From Euborellia annulipes (lineage: Eukaryota; Arthropoda; Insecta; Dermaptera; Anisolabididae): a stretch of DNA of 64,000 bases. The notes beneath the pieces were generated by a model. That model ran no database searches. It was not told the origin of the DNA and saw nothing but the letters and a program-made list of their open reading frames with translations. The stretch is taken from contig JAKCPI010007868.1 in assembly GCA_023213315.1 (NCBI GenBank), positions 47,551 through 111,550 of the forward strand, written 5' to 3'. Each line of letters begins with the position of its first letter. Within the stretch, counting starts at the first letter, position 1. The position numbers and the translations under genes were made by a program. This document shows positions 40,608 to 51,360 of the stretch, one piece after another.

Positions 40608-41213
40608 CCGTAGAGTGGGTCCTTTTGCCACTTTATTTTCGGAGCGAAATGTAATACCCGGCTAAAGTAGCCCACCCAAATGAACATTACAGATATAAAT
40701 TTTTTTTCAAATCTGACAATATCTTCTGTTAGAATTTTTAAGTCTAAGTTTCGAAATTTCGACTGAAAATCCCAAAATTGTTATTAAGTTTAGATGGGTT
40801 ATAAAGCCTATCCTATTTTTGGATAACGAGATGTCAGTTGCGATGAATACTGAATTTATAGCCTCAAAATGCCAGTTAAATGCCCCTGGCAGGGCAGAGA
40901 TGCCTCCTCTGTACAGAATTTGCCCAGTTTTCGGCCCCAGAGGCATCTCTGGCCGTTCCAGGACATTTAACTGGCATTTTGAGGCTAGAATGTCAGTTTT
41001 CATCGAAAGTAACATCTCGTTATCCAAAAATATGAACGCCTTATAACCCAACTAAACTTAATGGCAATTTTGGGATCGAAACTTTGGGGTCAAAATTCTC
41101 ACAGAAGATATTGTCCGATTTGAAAAAAAGTTTATATCTGTAATGTCCAAGTTGGTAGGCCACTTTTGCCAGGTATTACATAAAGTAGCAAAACGACCCA
41201 CCCTAACCTACGC
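40608..41213. mobile_element. Foldback element X, copy 1
   Basis: Nearly palindromic: GAGTGGGTCCTTTTGCCACT, CAAATC.GACAATATCTTCTG, TTGGATAACGAGATGTCAGT, AGGGCAGAGATGCCTCCTCT then the mirror of each. Ends like TACAGTAGGGTGGGTCGTTT suggest a Tc1/mariner-type terminal repeat. Frames on both strands are mirror images and not genes. Confidence 0.65.
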
Positions 41214-41375
41214 ATCACCGACATGGTTTCCATACATTGCAAAACCAACGTCCTAGCAATAGTAAGAATACAGCATTCGAGTCATAGCCAACCCACCAGC
41301 ACAAATGAACATTAACAATCACATAATAAGAGTCGGATTGGGCCTAAAAGCAATTCAAGAAATCCTGAAGGGAAG
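41204..41375 (+). pseudogene. Degenerate LINE (Jockey-like) fragment
   Basis: LTYASPTWFPYIAK followed by frame breaks and IRVIA, then AIQEILKG recall the C-terminal domain of Jockey-type ORF2 (P.LTYA.P.W....LQ..QN..LR.ITG). Interrupted by stops and by the hAT-like element that follows. Confidence 0.35.
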
Positions 41376-42170
41376 CAGTGGCGTAGCGAGGGGGGGGGGG
41401 CAAGGGGGGTCATCATGCCCCGGGCGCCACTCACAAAGGGGCGCCAAAAAGTCCGAAAAACAAAAAATTGCTGGATAATTTTTATTTTTATTATAATTGA
41501 TTTCAGGAAAATATATTTTAAATGTAGTGCCAGTGTAATATAATAATTTATGCCGAAAAAAAGTCGACGAAAAAAACTCGCCGAAAAAAAAGGCCGAAAA
41601 TTTTCTTGCCGAAAGCAAAATCTCGCCAAAAACAAACTCGCTGAAAATTTTTTCGCCGAAAACAAAGTCGAAAAAAAATCTCGCAGAAAAAAAATGGCCG
41701 AAAATCCGAAAAGTTCCAAAATAAAATATTTTAAATTCTGGTGTGACTGTCGCACAGCAGACAACTTTCCCTTTCCAAAGGTACTGTACTGTGCTTGTCA
41801 CACCAGGTTTTTTGTGTCGACATACGTATATATAGTTTCCGTCGATATATTATGTAATGAAATTTATAAGTATGGGAAAATATCTATTTATATTTTGATA
41901 CTCTGACTTCTATCTTTCCTATGGAGTACAAGAGTTAAGTGGTCTTCATAAAATTTCAAAAGCAAAATGAGAATATACATTTTAAATATCATCTAAAAAA
42001 TAATTGATTTTTGAATTTTAATCAAAATCGTTGAAGCGAATTTTGAGAAAATTAAAAAAACTGAAAAATTAACATCAGTAAAGTACTAGTAGTTTTTGGC
42101 CCCCCGGGGGGGGAGGGGGCGCTAAAAAGGTATTATGCCCCGGGCGCAAGTTAAGCTCACTACGCCACTG
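41376..42170. mobile_element. hAT-like element H
   Basis: Exact 8-bp duplication AAGGGAAG at 41368-41375 and 42171-42178. Ends CAGTGGCGTAGCGAGG and CTCACTACGCCACTG. Interior holds ATGCCCCGGGCGC near both ends, a degenerate array of CTCGCCGAAAA-type units (41550-41720) and an HPE fragment. Long minus-strand frames here are low complexity. Confidence 0.7.
41729..42100 (+). repeat. HPE copy within element H
   Basis: Shortened hairpin (CTTTCCCTTTCCAAAGGTAC), TTTTGTGTCGACATACGTAT, GGAGTACAAGAGTTAAGTGG, AAAGTACTAGTAG. Confidence 0.65.
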
Positions 42171-42221
42171 AAGGGAAGCATAGAAAAATACGAAAAAAAA
42201 AGAAGAGAAAGTCGCAGGAAT

Positions 42222-42345
42222 GCACTAGTGTGACTAGTCGCGCAGAACACAACTTTCGATTACCGAAGGTAAGAGAAAGTTGTGTGCTGTGCTTGTCACA
42301 CCACATTTTTTGTTTCGACATATATTTAGTTACCACCGATATAGG
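42222..42345 (+). repeat. HPE hairpin end
   Basis: GTGTGACTAGTCGCGCAGAA through TTGTCACACCACATTTTTTG to AGTTACCACCGATATA. Confidence 0.65.
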
Positions 42346-42347
42346 TA

Positions 42348-42558
42348 CAGTGAGGGGCAATATTAAGTTCCACCCATGTCTTTTCTACTTGTGATTATTT
42401 CATTGTTTTTATAAAAGAAAATGAAAATCTTTATTGGAAATTTTCTAGGTTTTGATCCAGGAAAGTTTACATTAAAAAATATATAATATTTTTTTAAAAG
42501 CAATGAAGTAATCACAAGTAGAAAACCCATGGGTGAGACTTAATATTGTCCCTCACTG
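42348..42558. mobile_element. Tc1-like palindromic MITE C, intact
   Basis: TA-CAGTGAGGGGCAATATTA ... TAATATTGTCCCTCACTG-TA. Arms include TTTCTACTTGTGATTATTTC. 211 bp, no coding. Confidence 0.75.
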
Positions 42559-42598
42559 TACAGTGTAGTTTTCTACTTGTGATTATTTCATTGTTTTT

Positions 42599-43439
42599 AA
42601 AAATCTGGTGTGACTGGCGCACAGCACACAACTTTCTCTTACCCTTCGGTAAGAGAAAGTTGTGCACCGTGCTGGTCACACCAGATTTTTTGTGTCGAGA
42701 TATATTTAGTTTCCCATAGCACCTTAGTTTCAAACTTGCATTTTAAATGTTGACTGCTTGAAATAAACTATGGTTATTTTTCCAAATTTTAATCTCATAT
42801 TTGGACATTTTATACACAATATAGAATCGTAAATAAATACAAAATTTCATAAGAATCAGAAAAAAAAATTTTAAATGCGTAAAAAGTTCCAAAGGGGACC
42901 CCCTTTTGAATCGAAATTAACATACAAATCCCTATAGGAAATTAACATTAGGCCTATGAGAGAAGGCGGAGAGACAGGCGATAATGTTTGCAAGTGAGAG
43001 AGAGAGAGATATATATGTTTTCTCCTAAGCAATTAAAACAGAAATAAAAAAAAAAAATGGGAATTTAAATAATAATTGATTTTTAATCTAATAAAAAGAA
43101 AAAGATTTAAATTCCGTTACCATGGCAACCAGTTCTATCTTTCCTATGAAGAACAAGAGTAAAGTGGTCTTCAGAAGATTTCAACGGCAAAATGAGAATA
43201 TACATTTTAAAGAGCATCTAAAAAATAGTTGATTTATGAATTTTAAAAAAAATCCTTGGAGGGAATTTTGAGAAAATCGAAAAAAACTGAAAAAGTACAT
43301 CAGTAAAGTACTAGTACTTTTTGGCCGATTTTGTTCAAAAGCTTATTTTGAGATTCTTCAAAGGTACCTAAGTTAAATATAAAATTTCAATCCGCTAGCT
43401 CAATTCCTTCATGCTAAAAAAAATGGGTCCACACACACA

Positions 43440-43514
<75 letters not shown>

Positions 43515-43655
43515 ACCAATTTGCGGGACCCACTTTTTTGGACTCAGGGGACCTCAAAACATGTATATCCATCAAAATCTCGACATCGAATTTTTGACAT
43601 GATCGCAATACTTTCTCTCCTATATATTTCATATATAGGGTACGAGAAAGTAAAA
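42599..43655 (+). mobile_element. HPE subfamily 2, full length
   Basis: Perfect hairpin with ACCCTTCGGT loop, the 330-base subfamily-2 insert (AGCACCTTAGTTTCAAACTT to TCCCTATAGGAAATTAACAT), then a normal HPE 3' part. Its boundaries are fixed by the split MITE: TCTGGTG... to ...CGAGAAAGT, with A5 on each side. Confidence 0.8.
43433..43512. repeat. (AC)n microsatellite inside HPE
   Basis: About 37 AC units, an expansion of the CAGA/CACA stretch of HPE. The minus-strand frame here encodes only CV repeats. Confidence 0.9.
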
Positions 43656-43835
43656 ATATTATATATTTTTTAATGGAATCTTTCATGGTTCAAATCTAGA
43701 AAATTTTCAATAAATATTTTAATTTTCTTTTATAAAAACAATGAAATAATCACAAGTAGAAAATGCATGGGTGGGACTTAATATTGTCCCTCACTGTACA
43801 TTATTAGGCTAACGAATGAGCAAAAACGTTTTCGA

Positions 43836-44013
43836 ATTTTCAACCTCGTAGCTCAATTTCTTCATGCTTAAAAATTAACACAGACATGTCGCGAAAACCA
43901 CTTTTTCTGATTCAGGGGACCTCAAATCCATCAAAATCTCGACATCGAATTTTTAACATGAATCCAATACTTTCTCTCTATAATATTGACATATATAAGT
44001 AAGAGAAAGTAAA
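43836..44013 (+). repeat. HPE 3' fragment
   Basis: CAACCTCGTAGCTCAATTTC, CATGTCGCGAAAACCACTTT to AAGTAAGAGAAAGTAAAAA. Confidence 0.65.
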
Positions 44014-44760
44014 AAAGAAATAATCTGATTATAAATTTCGAAATGAGTATAGACAGCGCGCGATGTTTTATTTCATTCCCCTCGTTTGATGTGTAGAATG
44101 AATGCAATGAATGGAATAAAGAGAAGAAGATGAGATGGTTTTGAATTAGCTAAAGGAAAGTAAGGGGGGGGAGGGGTTGAAAATCAGACGAAAATTTTAT
44201 AATAACTTCACAGATAGAATTCCTATCAGAGGAAATAATAAACAACAACTTTGAAAATAGATAGAAAGGAATTTCCGGAGCGAGATGTTAATTTTCAGGT
44301 TTCAATCTCTCTCGCTCTCTCTCACTTGTGATAAATAAATAATTAATCATCGAACGATTCATTATTCGTTGTTGTCAGAAATATCAAGTCGGGCTTAATT
44401 TTCAATTAATATTTATATGCATCGTCACAGATTATTTGGATTCGCGCTCTCTTTTAAAGACTTATCAGATCCATTTGTATTAATCCCTTAAATGGGAGGG
44501 AAGCATTTAAAAATGGACACCCCCCTTATGAGTTTTTAATTTCAGTACTACAACTATAGGTCAATTTAAAATCGATTGTAATCTCATCCATCAATCTTTC
44601 AAGTGTTAATTGCAATAAATAACTTTTTTTTTTTTTTTACTCGGATATTTTCCAATTTAAATATATATATGTAACGTTTGAGAAGCCCGATGGAATAAAG
44701 CAGCGTGGCAAAAAATTATTTTCCTTAGGAAGGAAACGAGAACCCATCTCAGTAAGTGTC
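44014..44760. other. No gene seen
   Basis: AT-rich; short CTCT run near 44308-44322. Confidence 0.45.
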
Positions 44761-44762
44761 TA

Positions 44763-44982
44763 CAGTGAGCGCCACAATTAAGTCCCCACCTGATAGCTTT
44801 AGCCTTAAATATATGGTATAGAATATGGTAAATGGTGAAATAATTTTAAATTTGAAAAGATAAAATAAAATCATCTGAACTAGTTATACCTTTTCGGTCA
44901 TTAAAATTATTTCACTTTACACCATATACTTAAGGTATTATACTAAAGCTATCGAGTGGGGACTTAATTGTGGCGCTCACTG
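44763..44982. mobile_element. Tc1-like MITE Y
   Basis: TA-CAGTGAGCGCCACAATTA AGTCCCCACC and its mirror before TA (44983-44984). The ends resemble MITE C (CAGTGAG.G.CAA.ATTAAGTCCC), so C and Y probably used the same transposase. Confidence 0.75.
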
Positions 44983-45030
44983 TACAAAAAGAAACCGAAT
45001 TTTTGCTGTATCAGCTTTATTGTTTATTGT

Positions 45031-45653
45031 ACAGTAGGGTGGGTCGTTTTGCCACTTTTTTTTTGGAGCGAAATGTAATGCCCGGCAAGTGGCCCATCCG
45101 ATTGGACATTACAGATATAAAATTTTTCAAATCGGACAATATCTTCTGTGAGAATTTTTACCTCAAATTTTCCAAATTTAGCCTGAAAATCCCAAAATTG
45201 TCATTAAGTTTAGTTGGGTTATAAAGCGTTCATATTTTTGGATAACGAGATGTCAGTTGCGATGAAAACTGACATTCTAGCTTCAAAATGCCTGGAAGGG
45301 CCAGAGATGCCTCCTCTGCGCACTTAATTGTACTCAATTTGCCCCGTTTTCTTCCCCAGAGGAAGCATCTCTGGCCCTTCCAGGGGCATATAACCGGCAT
45401 TTTGAGGCTAGGATGTCAGTTTTCTTCGCAACTGACATCTCGTTATCCAAAAATATGAACGCTTTATAACCCAACTAAACTTAATGACAATTTTGGGATT
45501 TTCAGTTGAAATTTCAAAATTTTGAGGTAAAAATTCTCACAGAAGATATTGTCCGATTTGAAAAATTTTATATCTGTGATGTCCATTTGGGTGGGTCACT
45601 TGCCGGGTATTACAATTCGCTCCGAAAAAGTGGCAAAACGATCCACCATATTG
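45031..45653. mobile_element. Foldback element X, copy 2
   Basis: TACAGTAGGGTGGGTCGTTT TGCCACTTTT at the left, mirror AAAAGTGGCAAAACGATCCA CC at the right, same inner blocks as copy 1. Directly followed by MITE C. Confidence 0.7.
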
Positions 45654-45655
45654 TA

Positions 45656-45854
45656 CAGTTAAGGTCAATATTAAGTCCCACCCATGCGTTTTCTACTTGT
45701 GATTATTTAATTGTTTTTATAAAAGAAAATGAAAATCTTTATTGGAAATTTTCTAGATTTGAATTATTAAAAAATATATAATATTTTTTTTAAAACCAAT
45801 GAAATAATCACAAGTAGAAAACGCATGGGTGGGACTTAATATTGTCCCTCACTG
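45656..45854. mobile_element. MITE C, third copy
   Basis: TA-CAGTTAAGGTCAATATTA to TAATATTGTCCCTCACTG-TA, palindromic as above. Confidence 0.7.
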
Positions 45855-45856
45855 TA

Positions 45857-46037
45857 CATGGTGGGAACTTCCTTATTTTAAACATTTATAAAACAAAAAG
45901 TATTGGGGATATTATTTTAATTTTTTTTTTTATACAAAAATGTACATTTAAATTTTTTTTTTTCATTGCTTTTTGAAATGAAGGGGGCCACCGTTATGCT
46001 TAAAACATTGAAAGAGCCACTTTGGCCAGCATTTCCG
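45857..46037. other. No gene seen
   Basis: AT-rich spacer. Confidence 0.4.
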
Positions 46038-46287
46038 AGTCATAACGAATTCTTCAGTTGATTCAGAGTTTTCAGACGATTGGTACACCAAGGATTTGAG
46101 ATATCCCCATAAAAAACATCACAGGTGATAAAATTGGCGATTCGCGCTGACCAATCTAAATCATTCAGCGATTTAGTTTAGAGTAGTCAGCGCGCTCGAT
46201 AGATTTATCACCCTGTTTGGTGATATCTCAAATCCTTGGTGTATACCAATCGTCTGAAAACTAAATCAGCTGAAGAACAATATTGTT
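46038..46287. repeat. Foldback element, about 250 bp
   Basis: TTTTCAGACGATTGGTACAC CAAGGATTTGAGATATC and its mirror (GATATCTCAAATCCTTGGTG). Single copy in the window. Confidence 0.6.
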
Positions 46288-46995
46288 ATGCTATCGCCAA
46301 GAATTTTTTTCGGCAAAATGTCATTTAAAGAATTCTAAATCCGCCCCAAATGTCAATCATAATTTTAATAAGATGTAACTTTCTATATTTTAATTTCCTT
46401 CGGTGTTCCCTTTTGCACACAGCCTTTTCTTCCGCTCTACTGAAATGACGAAGCGAAATCTCTATCCCTGAGAGGGGTTCAGTTCATTCACTATTATATA
46501 ATTCAAAAAAAAAAAAAAAAAAAAAAAAAAACTAAATAAACCCAACCGTTTTAGTCTGATTTTGTCCATCAATCATTTAGCAGTCTCTCATCTCTCCATT
46601 TATATTGCGTTTATTTTTGTAGAAAATAAAATTTATCATTTCCATGTTAAAAAATGTTAAACTGTTGTATGTCGGCCGGTCGTGCTAGATGATACAGAGG
46701 AGAGGAGAGGATGTGATAGTGCTAGTGCGAGGGGGAGAAGGGATAGGGGGGGAGGGGGGGATAAATAATAGAAATGTAAAAGAATAAATCAAGTTCTTTT
46801 TTTTTTCTATATATCCGAGGTGTGGGAGATGTCTGTCGAGTTTGATTTATTTTATCAGTAATTATATTTTTTCCCTCTCGCTTTCATCGAGCTGTTTGCT
46901 TACTCAATGCTTCGATAACCATTGACATGGGAAATAGAAATTTTATGAGGGGTTATGTTATAGAAGAATTGAAAAAGAAAATCAGAGCGGAGTTA
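46288..46995. other. No gene seen
   Basis: A-run at 46505-46530 and G-rich 46725-46760; otherwise featureless. Confidence 0.45.
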
Positions 46996-47085
46996 TGCAG
47001 CTAGAGTAAAACCCCTCTTAACCGGCAGGGGCTTGGTCCGGAACGAGACCCGTTTGGCTGGTTAATCCGAGGTTTCGGTAAAAAA
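46996..47085 (+). repeat. Possible pogo-like terminal fragment
   Basis: AGAGTAAAACCCCTCTTAAC CGGC with a partial mirror TTTGGCTGGTTAATCCGAGG TTT. Weak. Confidence 0.25.
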
Positions 47086-47126
47086 TTGATTTTTATTCAT
47101 TTTCGTTTCCCTAACTCAGTCATTTT

Positions 47127-47529
47127 TACTTTCTCTTACCTTTATATATGTTAATATATATTTAGAGAAAAAGTATTGGATTTGATGTCGAGATTTTGAC
47201 GGATATACACGTTTTAAGGTGCCCTCAATCCAAAAAAGTGGTTTTAGCGACATGGTCTGTCTGAGTGTTTGTGAACAAAATATCTCAAGAACTAAAAGAG
47301 CTAGGAAGTTGAAATTTTATATATAAGTTAGGCACACTCATGGGACGTGACACAAAGCTTTTTAACAAAATCGACCAAAGAGTACTAGTACTTTACTGAT
47401 GCACTTTTTCAGTTTTTTTTTTCCGATTTTCTCAAAATTTGCTCCAACGATTTTGATTAAAATTCAAAAATAAATTATTTTTTAGATGTTCTTTAAAATG
47501 TATATTCTCATTTTGCCATTGAAATCTTG
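47127..47529 (-). repeat. HPE 3' half, joined to a GAAACGTT segment
   Basis: ACTTTCTCTTACCTTTATAT to TCATTTTGCCATTGAAATCT. At 47530-47640 it is followed by CTTGATAACGGCTACAGAAT AAGCAGTTGAAACGTTG, the single-arm relative of 6347-6472. Confidence 0.65.
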
Positions 47530-47689
47530 CACTTGCGCAAGGGCACAGTGCTTGATAACGGCTACAGAATAAGCAGTTGAAACGTTGTACAGTATTTATA
47601 TATTTTTAATAAATATTTAATACAAAAATGTGGACTATAATTAAAAAAAATTCTCCTAATAATAATATTTCAAACCACAAAAGCTTTAA

Positions 47690-47820
47690 TAAAGCCATTT
47701 AAGATTTTGACGATAACCTTTATATTGTATATAATAGATATTGGGGGTCCAGGCATTTCTATTTAAGCCAATTGGCAATGGATTAAATAAAATCATCGGA
47801 CTGCCTGGGGTCCGGGGTCC
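47690..47820 (-). repeat. S-SINE middle fragment
   Basis: AGCCATTTAAGATTTTGACG ATAACC, GGGGGTCCAGGCATTTCTAT, ATCATCGGACTGCCTGGGGT CC; both ends missing. A GAAACGTCGG word follows at 47920-47930 without a usable hammerhead core. Confidence 0.6.
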
Positions 47821-48062
47821 TGGGGGTAAAAATATAAACGCTACCGGCGCCTCTTTCTTTAATGCGCCCGGGCCCAGCCCCTGGTGCCTCCTCGGACCCG
47901 CCTTTGTTGCGGCATTGGACCGAAACGTCGGCTTGAAGTGACTAATAAACGAAATAAACATAGCTGCAATCGCTCTTCTTTTTTCTTTACTACAACCTTC
48001 AAATAGACTCTAAATTTGTCAGTCAAGTAAGATAGTAATTATCCAAGATGAGTTTGTGTTTA

Positions 48063-48140
48063 TTATTAGACAAAATTACGCCCCTTGGACTCGAACCAGT
48101 ACCTCTTAGCGGCCTGTGAGTCCAATTTTGTCACTCATTT
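48063..48140 (-). repeat. tRNA-like sequence
   Basis: Minus strand GTAGAGCAAATGAGTGA (box A-like) and CTGGTTCGAGTCCAAGGGG (box B). It does not fold into a clean cloverleaf by eye (no matching acceptor stem), so a tRNA relic or SINE head rather than a tRNA gene. Confidence 0.35.
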
Positions 48141-48390
48141 GCTCTACAAATTTTGATTATACCCAATACCAATTAATTTCTCAAATCTAAATTGGGCGGG
48201 TAGGAAATATAAATAAATTTTCGAGAAACAGTCCAAAGTGTTTTAATGAAAATCTGGTGGGTGTAGAACGCAAATTATTTGCAAGAGAAAAATACATTTT
48301 TTTTCTTCTTTCAAGGTTTCGGCTACAAATTTTCAAAGGTCTCAAAATAGTCATCAACAAGCTGGTCATAACAATACAATAAATTAGTCC

Positions 48391-48534
48391 AATGCGCGAC
48401 GAAAGCATTGACCCCGAGCAATCAACGTGTGGAACGTCCCCGGGTAGGCACCGGCACTTTGTCTTAATAAATATATGTAATAAACCCTAACCCCTAAAAT
48501 GGCCGCAGTCGCCGAAGAGGGTCAAAAAACAAAA
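48391..48534 (+). mobile_element. 5S-SINE, 5'-truncated
   Basis: GCGCGACGAAAGCATTGACC CCGAGCAATCAACGTGTGG matches the 19804-20030 copy; 3' end AATGGCCGCAGTCGCCGAAG AGG. Confidence 0.6.
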
Positions 48535-48926
48535 CTTTTACGCACTGAGTTTTCATCACTATAATTTATAAATACCCGTAATGACCAAAGGTGCTTGAGT
48601 AGAAAAGACACCACCCAGAAGGGGCAATGCAGCTTTTAATAATGAGAAAACAATTTATTATTCTATCATGAGATAATTTTTGTCTGAGGGGATTATTTTC
48701 CTTGCCGATAAATTTAAGAAAGTGGTTTGGCTACTTGCACGGGTAAGCAGAGCTTATAAATGAAAAAATTATATTTTTTTTTATTTAAGAAAGAGAGAGC
48801 CTTATAATAATCTCTGTGTTAATACGGCTTTATAAATAAACATTAAAGCTTAAATATATTTATTGAATTTTTATATAAAGCCATGGGAAATGGCAAAAGA
48901 CAAAATGATACGAGATCTTTCCCTCA
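48535..48926. other. No gene seen
   Basis: AT-rich. Confidence 0.4.
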
Positions 48927-49219
48927 AGAGTAAAGTGGTCTTCAGAAGAGTTTAATGGTAAAATGAGAATATATATTTTAAAGAGCATCTAAAAAATAAT
49001 TGATTTTTGAATTTTAATCAAAATCATTGGAGCGAATTTTGAGAAAATCGAAAAAAAACTGAAAAGTGCATCAGTAAAGTACTAGTACTCTTTGGCCGAT
49101 TTTGTTCAAAAACTTCCTGTCTTGTCCCAGGGGGTGCCTAACTCAAATATAAAATTCCAACTTCCTAGCTCTTTTTGTTCTTGAGATATTTTGTTCACAG
49201 ACACACAGAGAGACCATGT
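48927..49219 (+). repeat. HPE middle fragment
   Basis: CAAGAGTAAAGTGGTCTTCA to CACAGAGAGACCATGTC. Confidence 0.65.
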
Positions 49220-49299
49220 CCCCCACACCCTTAAAGTAAAAGCACAAATTTACCAAAAATTAAGTGTTTTTTTTAATAATCTTGATGAGGACCGTCCCC

Positions 49300-49442
49300 T
49301 CATAAAGTAACCACCTTTGGTAGTCTATATTTATTTATTTGTTTTCTTTTTTCAAGTCTTGCTTTTATCAAATTGTGTGACGTAGTTTTCTTTCGTTGCA
49401 ACCCAGCGTCAAGCAGCTCAATGATTTTGTCTTCATTCTCAC
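49300..49442 (-). CDS. Candidate terminal exon, 46 codons, unknown protein
   Basis: On the minus strand a good acceptor (TTATTTTTATGTTTACAG) is followed by a frame open to TGA at 49302-49300. It is rich in charged residues (ENEDKIIELLDAGLQRKK ... KARLEKRKQINKYRLPK) and looks like a real helix rather than random AT-rich translation. No family is recognised. The TTAA element at 49498 lies within the presumed intron. No upstream exon found in the window. Confidence 0.3.
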
Positions 49443-49497
49443 CTGTAAACATAAAAATAAAATTAAAATACAATAATAATCACACAAAAGTTCTTTA

Positions 49498-50125
49498 TTA
49501 AGGGGCTACGGGAGCGAAGTGGTTACCCATGTTTTTCCCGATTAGATGGCGTAGTGTGTCATAAAAAGTGTGCCCAAAAATCAAGTAATTCAAAAATTTG
49601 CCAAGAGATGTCAGAATGGTAGCTAATAATATTTAATGCATTTGGTTGATTTTCATTGATCTTTTAAGAATAAATACTTTATAAATGTTATTATATATTA
49701 TGTATCTTTTATAAAAACATATAAATATAGGCCAGATATAGGCTAATACTATATCAGCTGTTAGACTAGCCTGCCATCTATTGCAAGAATGCTGAACTAA
49801 TTTGACAGTTGTTTTTTAAATAAATCATCTAAGCTTATTTAAAAAATTTCTTAAATAATAATGTGATTAATAATAACAATAAATTCATTTTTAAATTTAA
49901 AAAAAATTAAAGATTATTGGGACAGATTGTTTTTTTTGTATTTGCTTGATAACAAAAAAATTAATTACGATAATTTTTTAATAAGTCTTTAAAAAAATTA
50001 TAGCTCGATGTCCCAATAATCTCTTATGAATTTAATTCATTTAAAAAAAAACCGTATTGAAAAATTCCTTATAATAGTGTAGTTTTTTTTAAGTACGTTT
50101 AGACGTCGCTCCTGAACCCCTTTAA
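49498..50125 (+). mobile_element. W element, full length, TTAA flanks
   Basis: TTAA-GGGGCTACGGGAGCGAA at the left; GTCGCTCCTGAACCCCTTTAA at the right. Inner inverted words (AAAGATTATTGGGACA / TGTCCCAATAATCTCT). TTAA targets recall piggyBac-type MITEs; ends pair as GGGG...CGGGAGCGA / TCGCTCCTGAACCCC. Other copies: 4740-5122, 61464-62363, 62738-63327. Confidence 0.7.
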
Positions 50126-50740
50126 TGCTAAATGATTCTTAAACTAAATCATTATTACACCCTTCTTTGTTTTAGACAAAATCTCCAAATTTCTTTTCTG
50201 ATCGCAATACTATATTACATATATATATATATATATGAGAAAGTAAAAAGCAAATATAAAAACGGATAACAATTTCAAAGGGTTCTCGTGGATGAACATA
50301 AAAAAAAAAAAAAGTTTAGGGACCGCTGCTTTAAACGAAAAAGTAGCAGCAATGAAATAAAAGGTGGATTTATTAGCCCCAGTCAGAGCAGAGAAGGGTG
50401 AAGAAGTAGGCACTCATTTTATTTAAGTTCTACGCATTCAAAGACCCCTCCCCCCACCCCCTCTTTTTCTCTCCATTAGCGGAACGCAAAACTCAATGAA
50501 TTCCAAATGAACAGGTGAATCAATTGTAATAAAGTCCTCTTTAGGGTAACAAAAAAAAAAAAAAAACCTCAAAACTTTCTCTAATTGGATAACGAAAGAG
50601 GATTGTCACAGTTCAAAAATATTGCTTTAAAAATAATGTCTGTGTAAGAATTAAGGGCGAGAAGGAGGGAGTGGTAAGGAAAGTGAATTTATACTCTATC
50701 TTGAGCATAAGGTTTGTTTGTATTTTTAAATTTATTCAGG
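50126..50740. repeat. HPE tail and hAT-like end; otherwise no gene
   Basis: 50199-50248 is an HPE terminus (GATCGCAATACTATATTACA..GAGAAAGTAAAA). 50315-50332 read on the minus strand is CAGCGGTCCCTAAACTTT, a Charlie-like hAT end. The rest is featureless. Confidence 0.45.
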
Positions 50741-50983
50741 GCCACGGGCTTGGTATAGGGGTTAGCTTGCTAACCGCGTATACCAAAAGTCGCGGGATCG
50801 GACTCCAGGCACTCCGATGATTTTATTTAAGCCATTTGGACACCAAATGGACCCCCATTATGAATATTAATCAATAACGGATATCGTAAAAGTCTCATAT
50901 GGCCTGAGTTGCCGAAAAGACTGTGTGAATGTATGTGTGAGTGTGAATGAGATAAAAAAGTGTTTAAAAAGAAAAAAAAAAAA
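50741..50983 (+). mobile_element. S-SINE
   Basis: ACGGGCTTGGTATAGGGGTT, GGATCGGACTCCAG, an internal deletion of the second palindrome arm, TGGCCTGAGTTGCCGAAAAG, poly-A. Confidence 0.75.
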
Positions 50984-51360
50984 TTCAGGGGCATGTCCCT
51001 AAAAAAAGGGAAGGTAAAATGATTTTCATGGAAGGGGAAAAAATTCTCCCGCAGGGCAGAAAAAATTTGAAATTTTTTTGAGATCAGGCCCCCCCACCCC
51101 GAAAAAAATTTCTATATAAGCCCCTGACACAATTGTCCATGGTTCAATTTGAATCAAATTCATAGATTCTGTCAACTGTATCTGTATTTACGTACAAAAC
51201 ATGATTTAAAATTTTTAACAAAAAAGTACTTTATTTCAAAGTGAATCAATCAATAACGTTTTCTTTTTCAAAGTGAAAAAATACAACAGCTGCAGAAATA
51301 GTGACTGAAGCGTTGAAATTTTTCAAATATTAATAGGATGGCAGTCAGAAAAGAAATCAG
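50984..51360. other. No gene seen
   Basis: Contains CAGCTGCAGAAATAGTGACT GAAGCGTTGAAAT near 51288, a faint hammerhead-like echo not worth calling. Confidence 0.4.

Larger units (their letters stand above)
42561..43796. mobile_element. MITE C, second copy sharing the TA, split by HPE
   Basis: CAGTGTAGTTTTCTACTTGT begins directly after the TA (42559-42560) that ends the previous copy. It is interrupted at 42599 by an HPE and resumes at 43656 with ATTATATATTTTTTAATGGA to CCCTCACTG-TA. The first arm has lost 25 bases near its end. Confidence 0.7.

Noticed and set aside
40707..41051. 114-codon minus-strand and 75-codon plus-strand frames
   Set aside because: They are mirror translations of the palindromic X element; the same residues appear on both strands.
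41312..41801. Overlapping 150- and 148-codon minus-strand frames
   Set aside because: They read through the CTCGCCGAAAA array and the ends of element H; composition is low complexity (Phe-rich) and both frames are open for the same reason.
43414..43686. 90-codon minus-strand frame with (CV)n
   Set aside because: Translation of an AC microsatellite inside an HPE.
47900..47945. GAAACGTCGG word as another hammerhead
   Set aside because: No CTGANGA and no credible stem II upstream.
47686..47961. 91-codon minus-strand frame, Pro/Gly-rich
   Set aside because: Overlaps an S-SINE fragment and GC-rich debris; open frame explained by base composition.
48063..48140. Functional tRNA gene
   Set aside because: Box A and B are present but acceptor and anticodon stems do not pair by eye; kept only as a tRNA-like relic.
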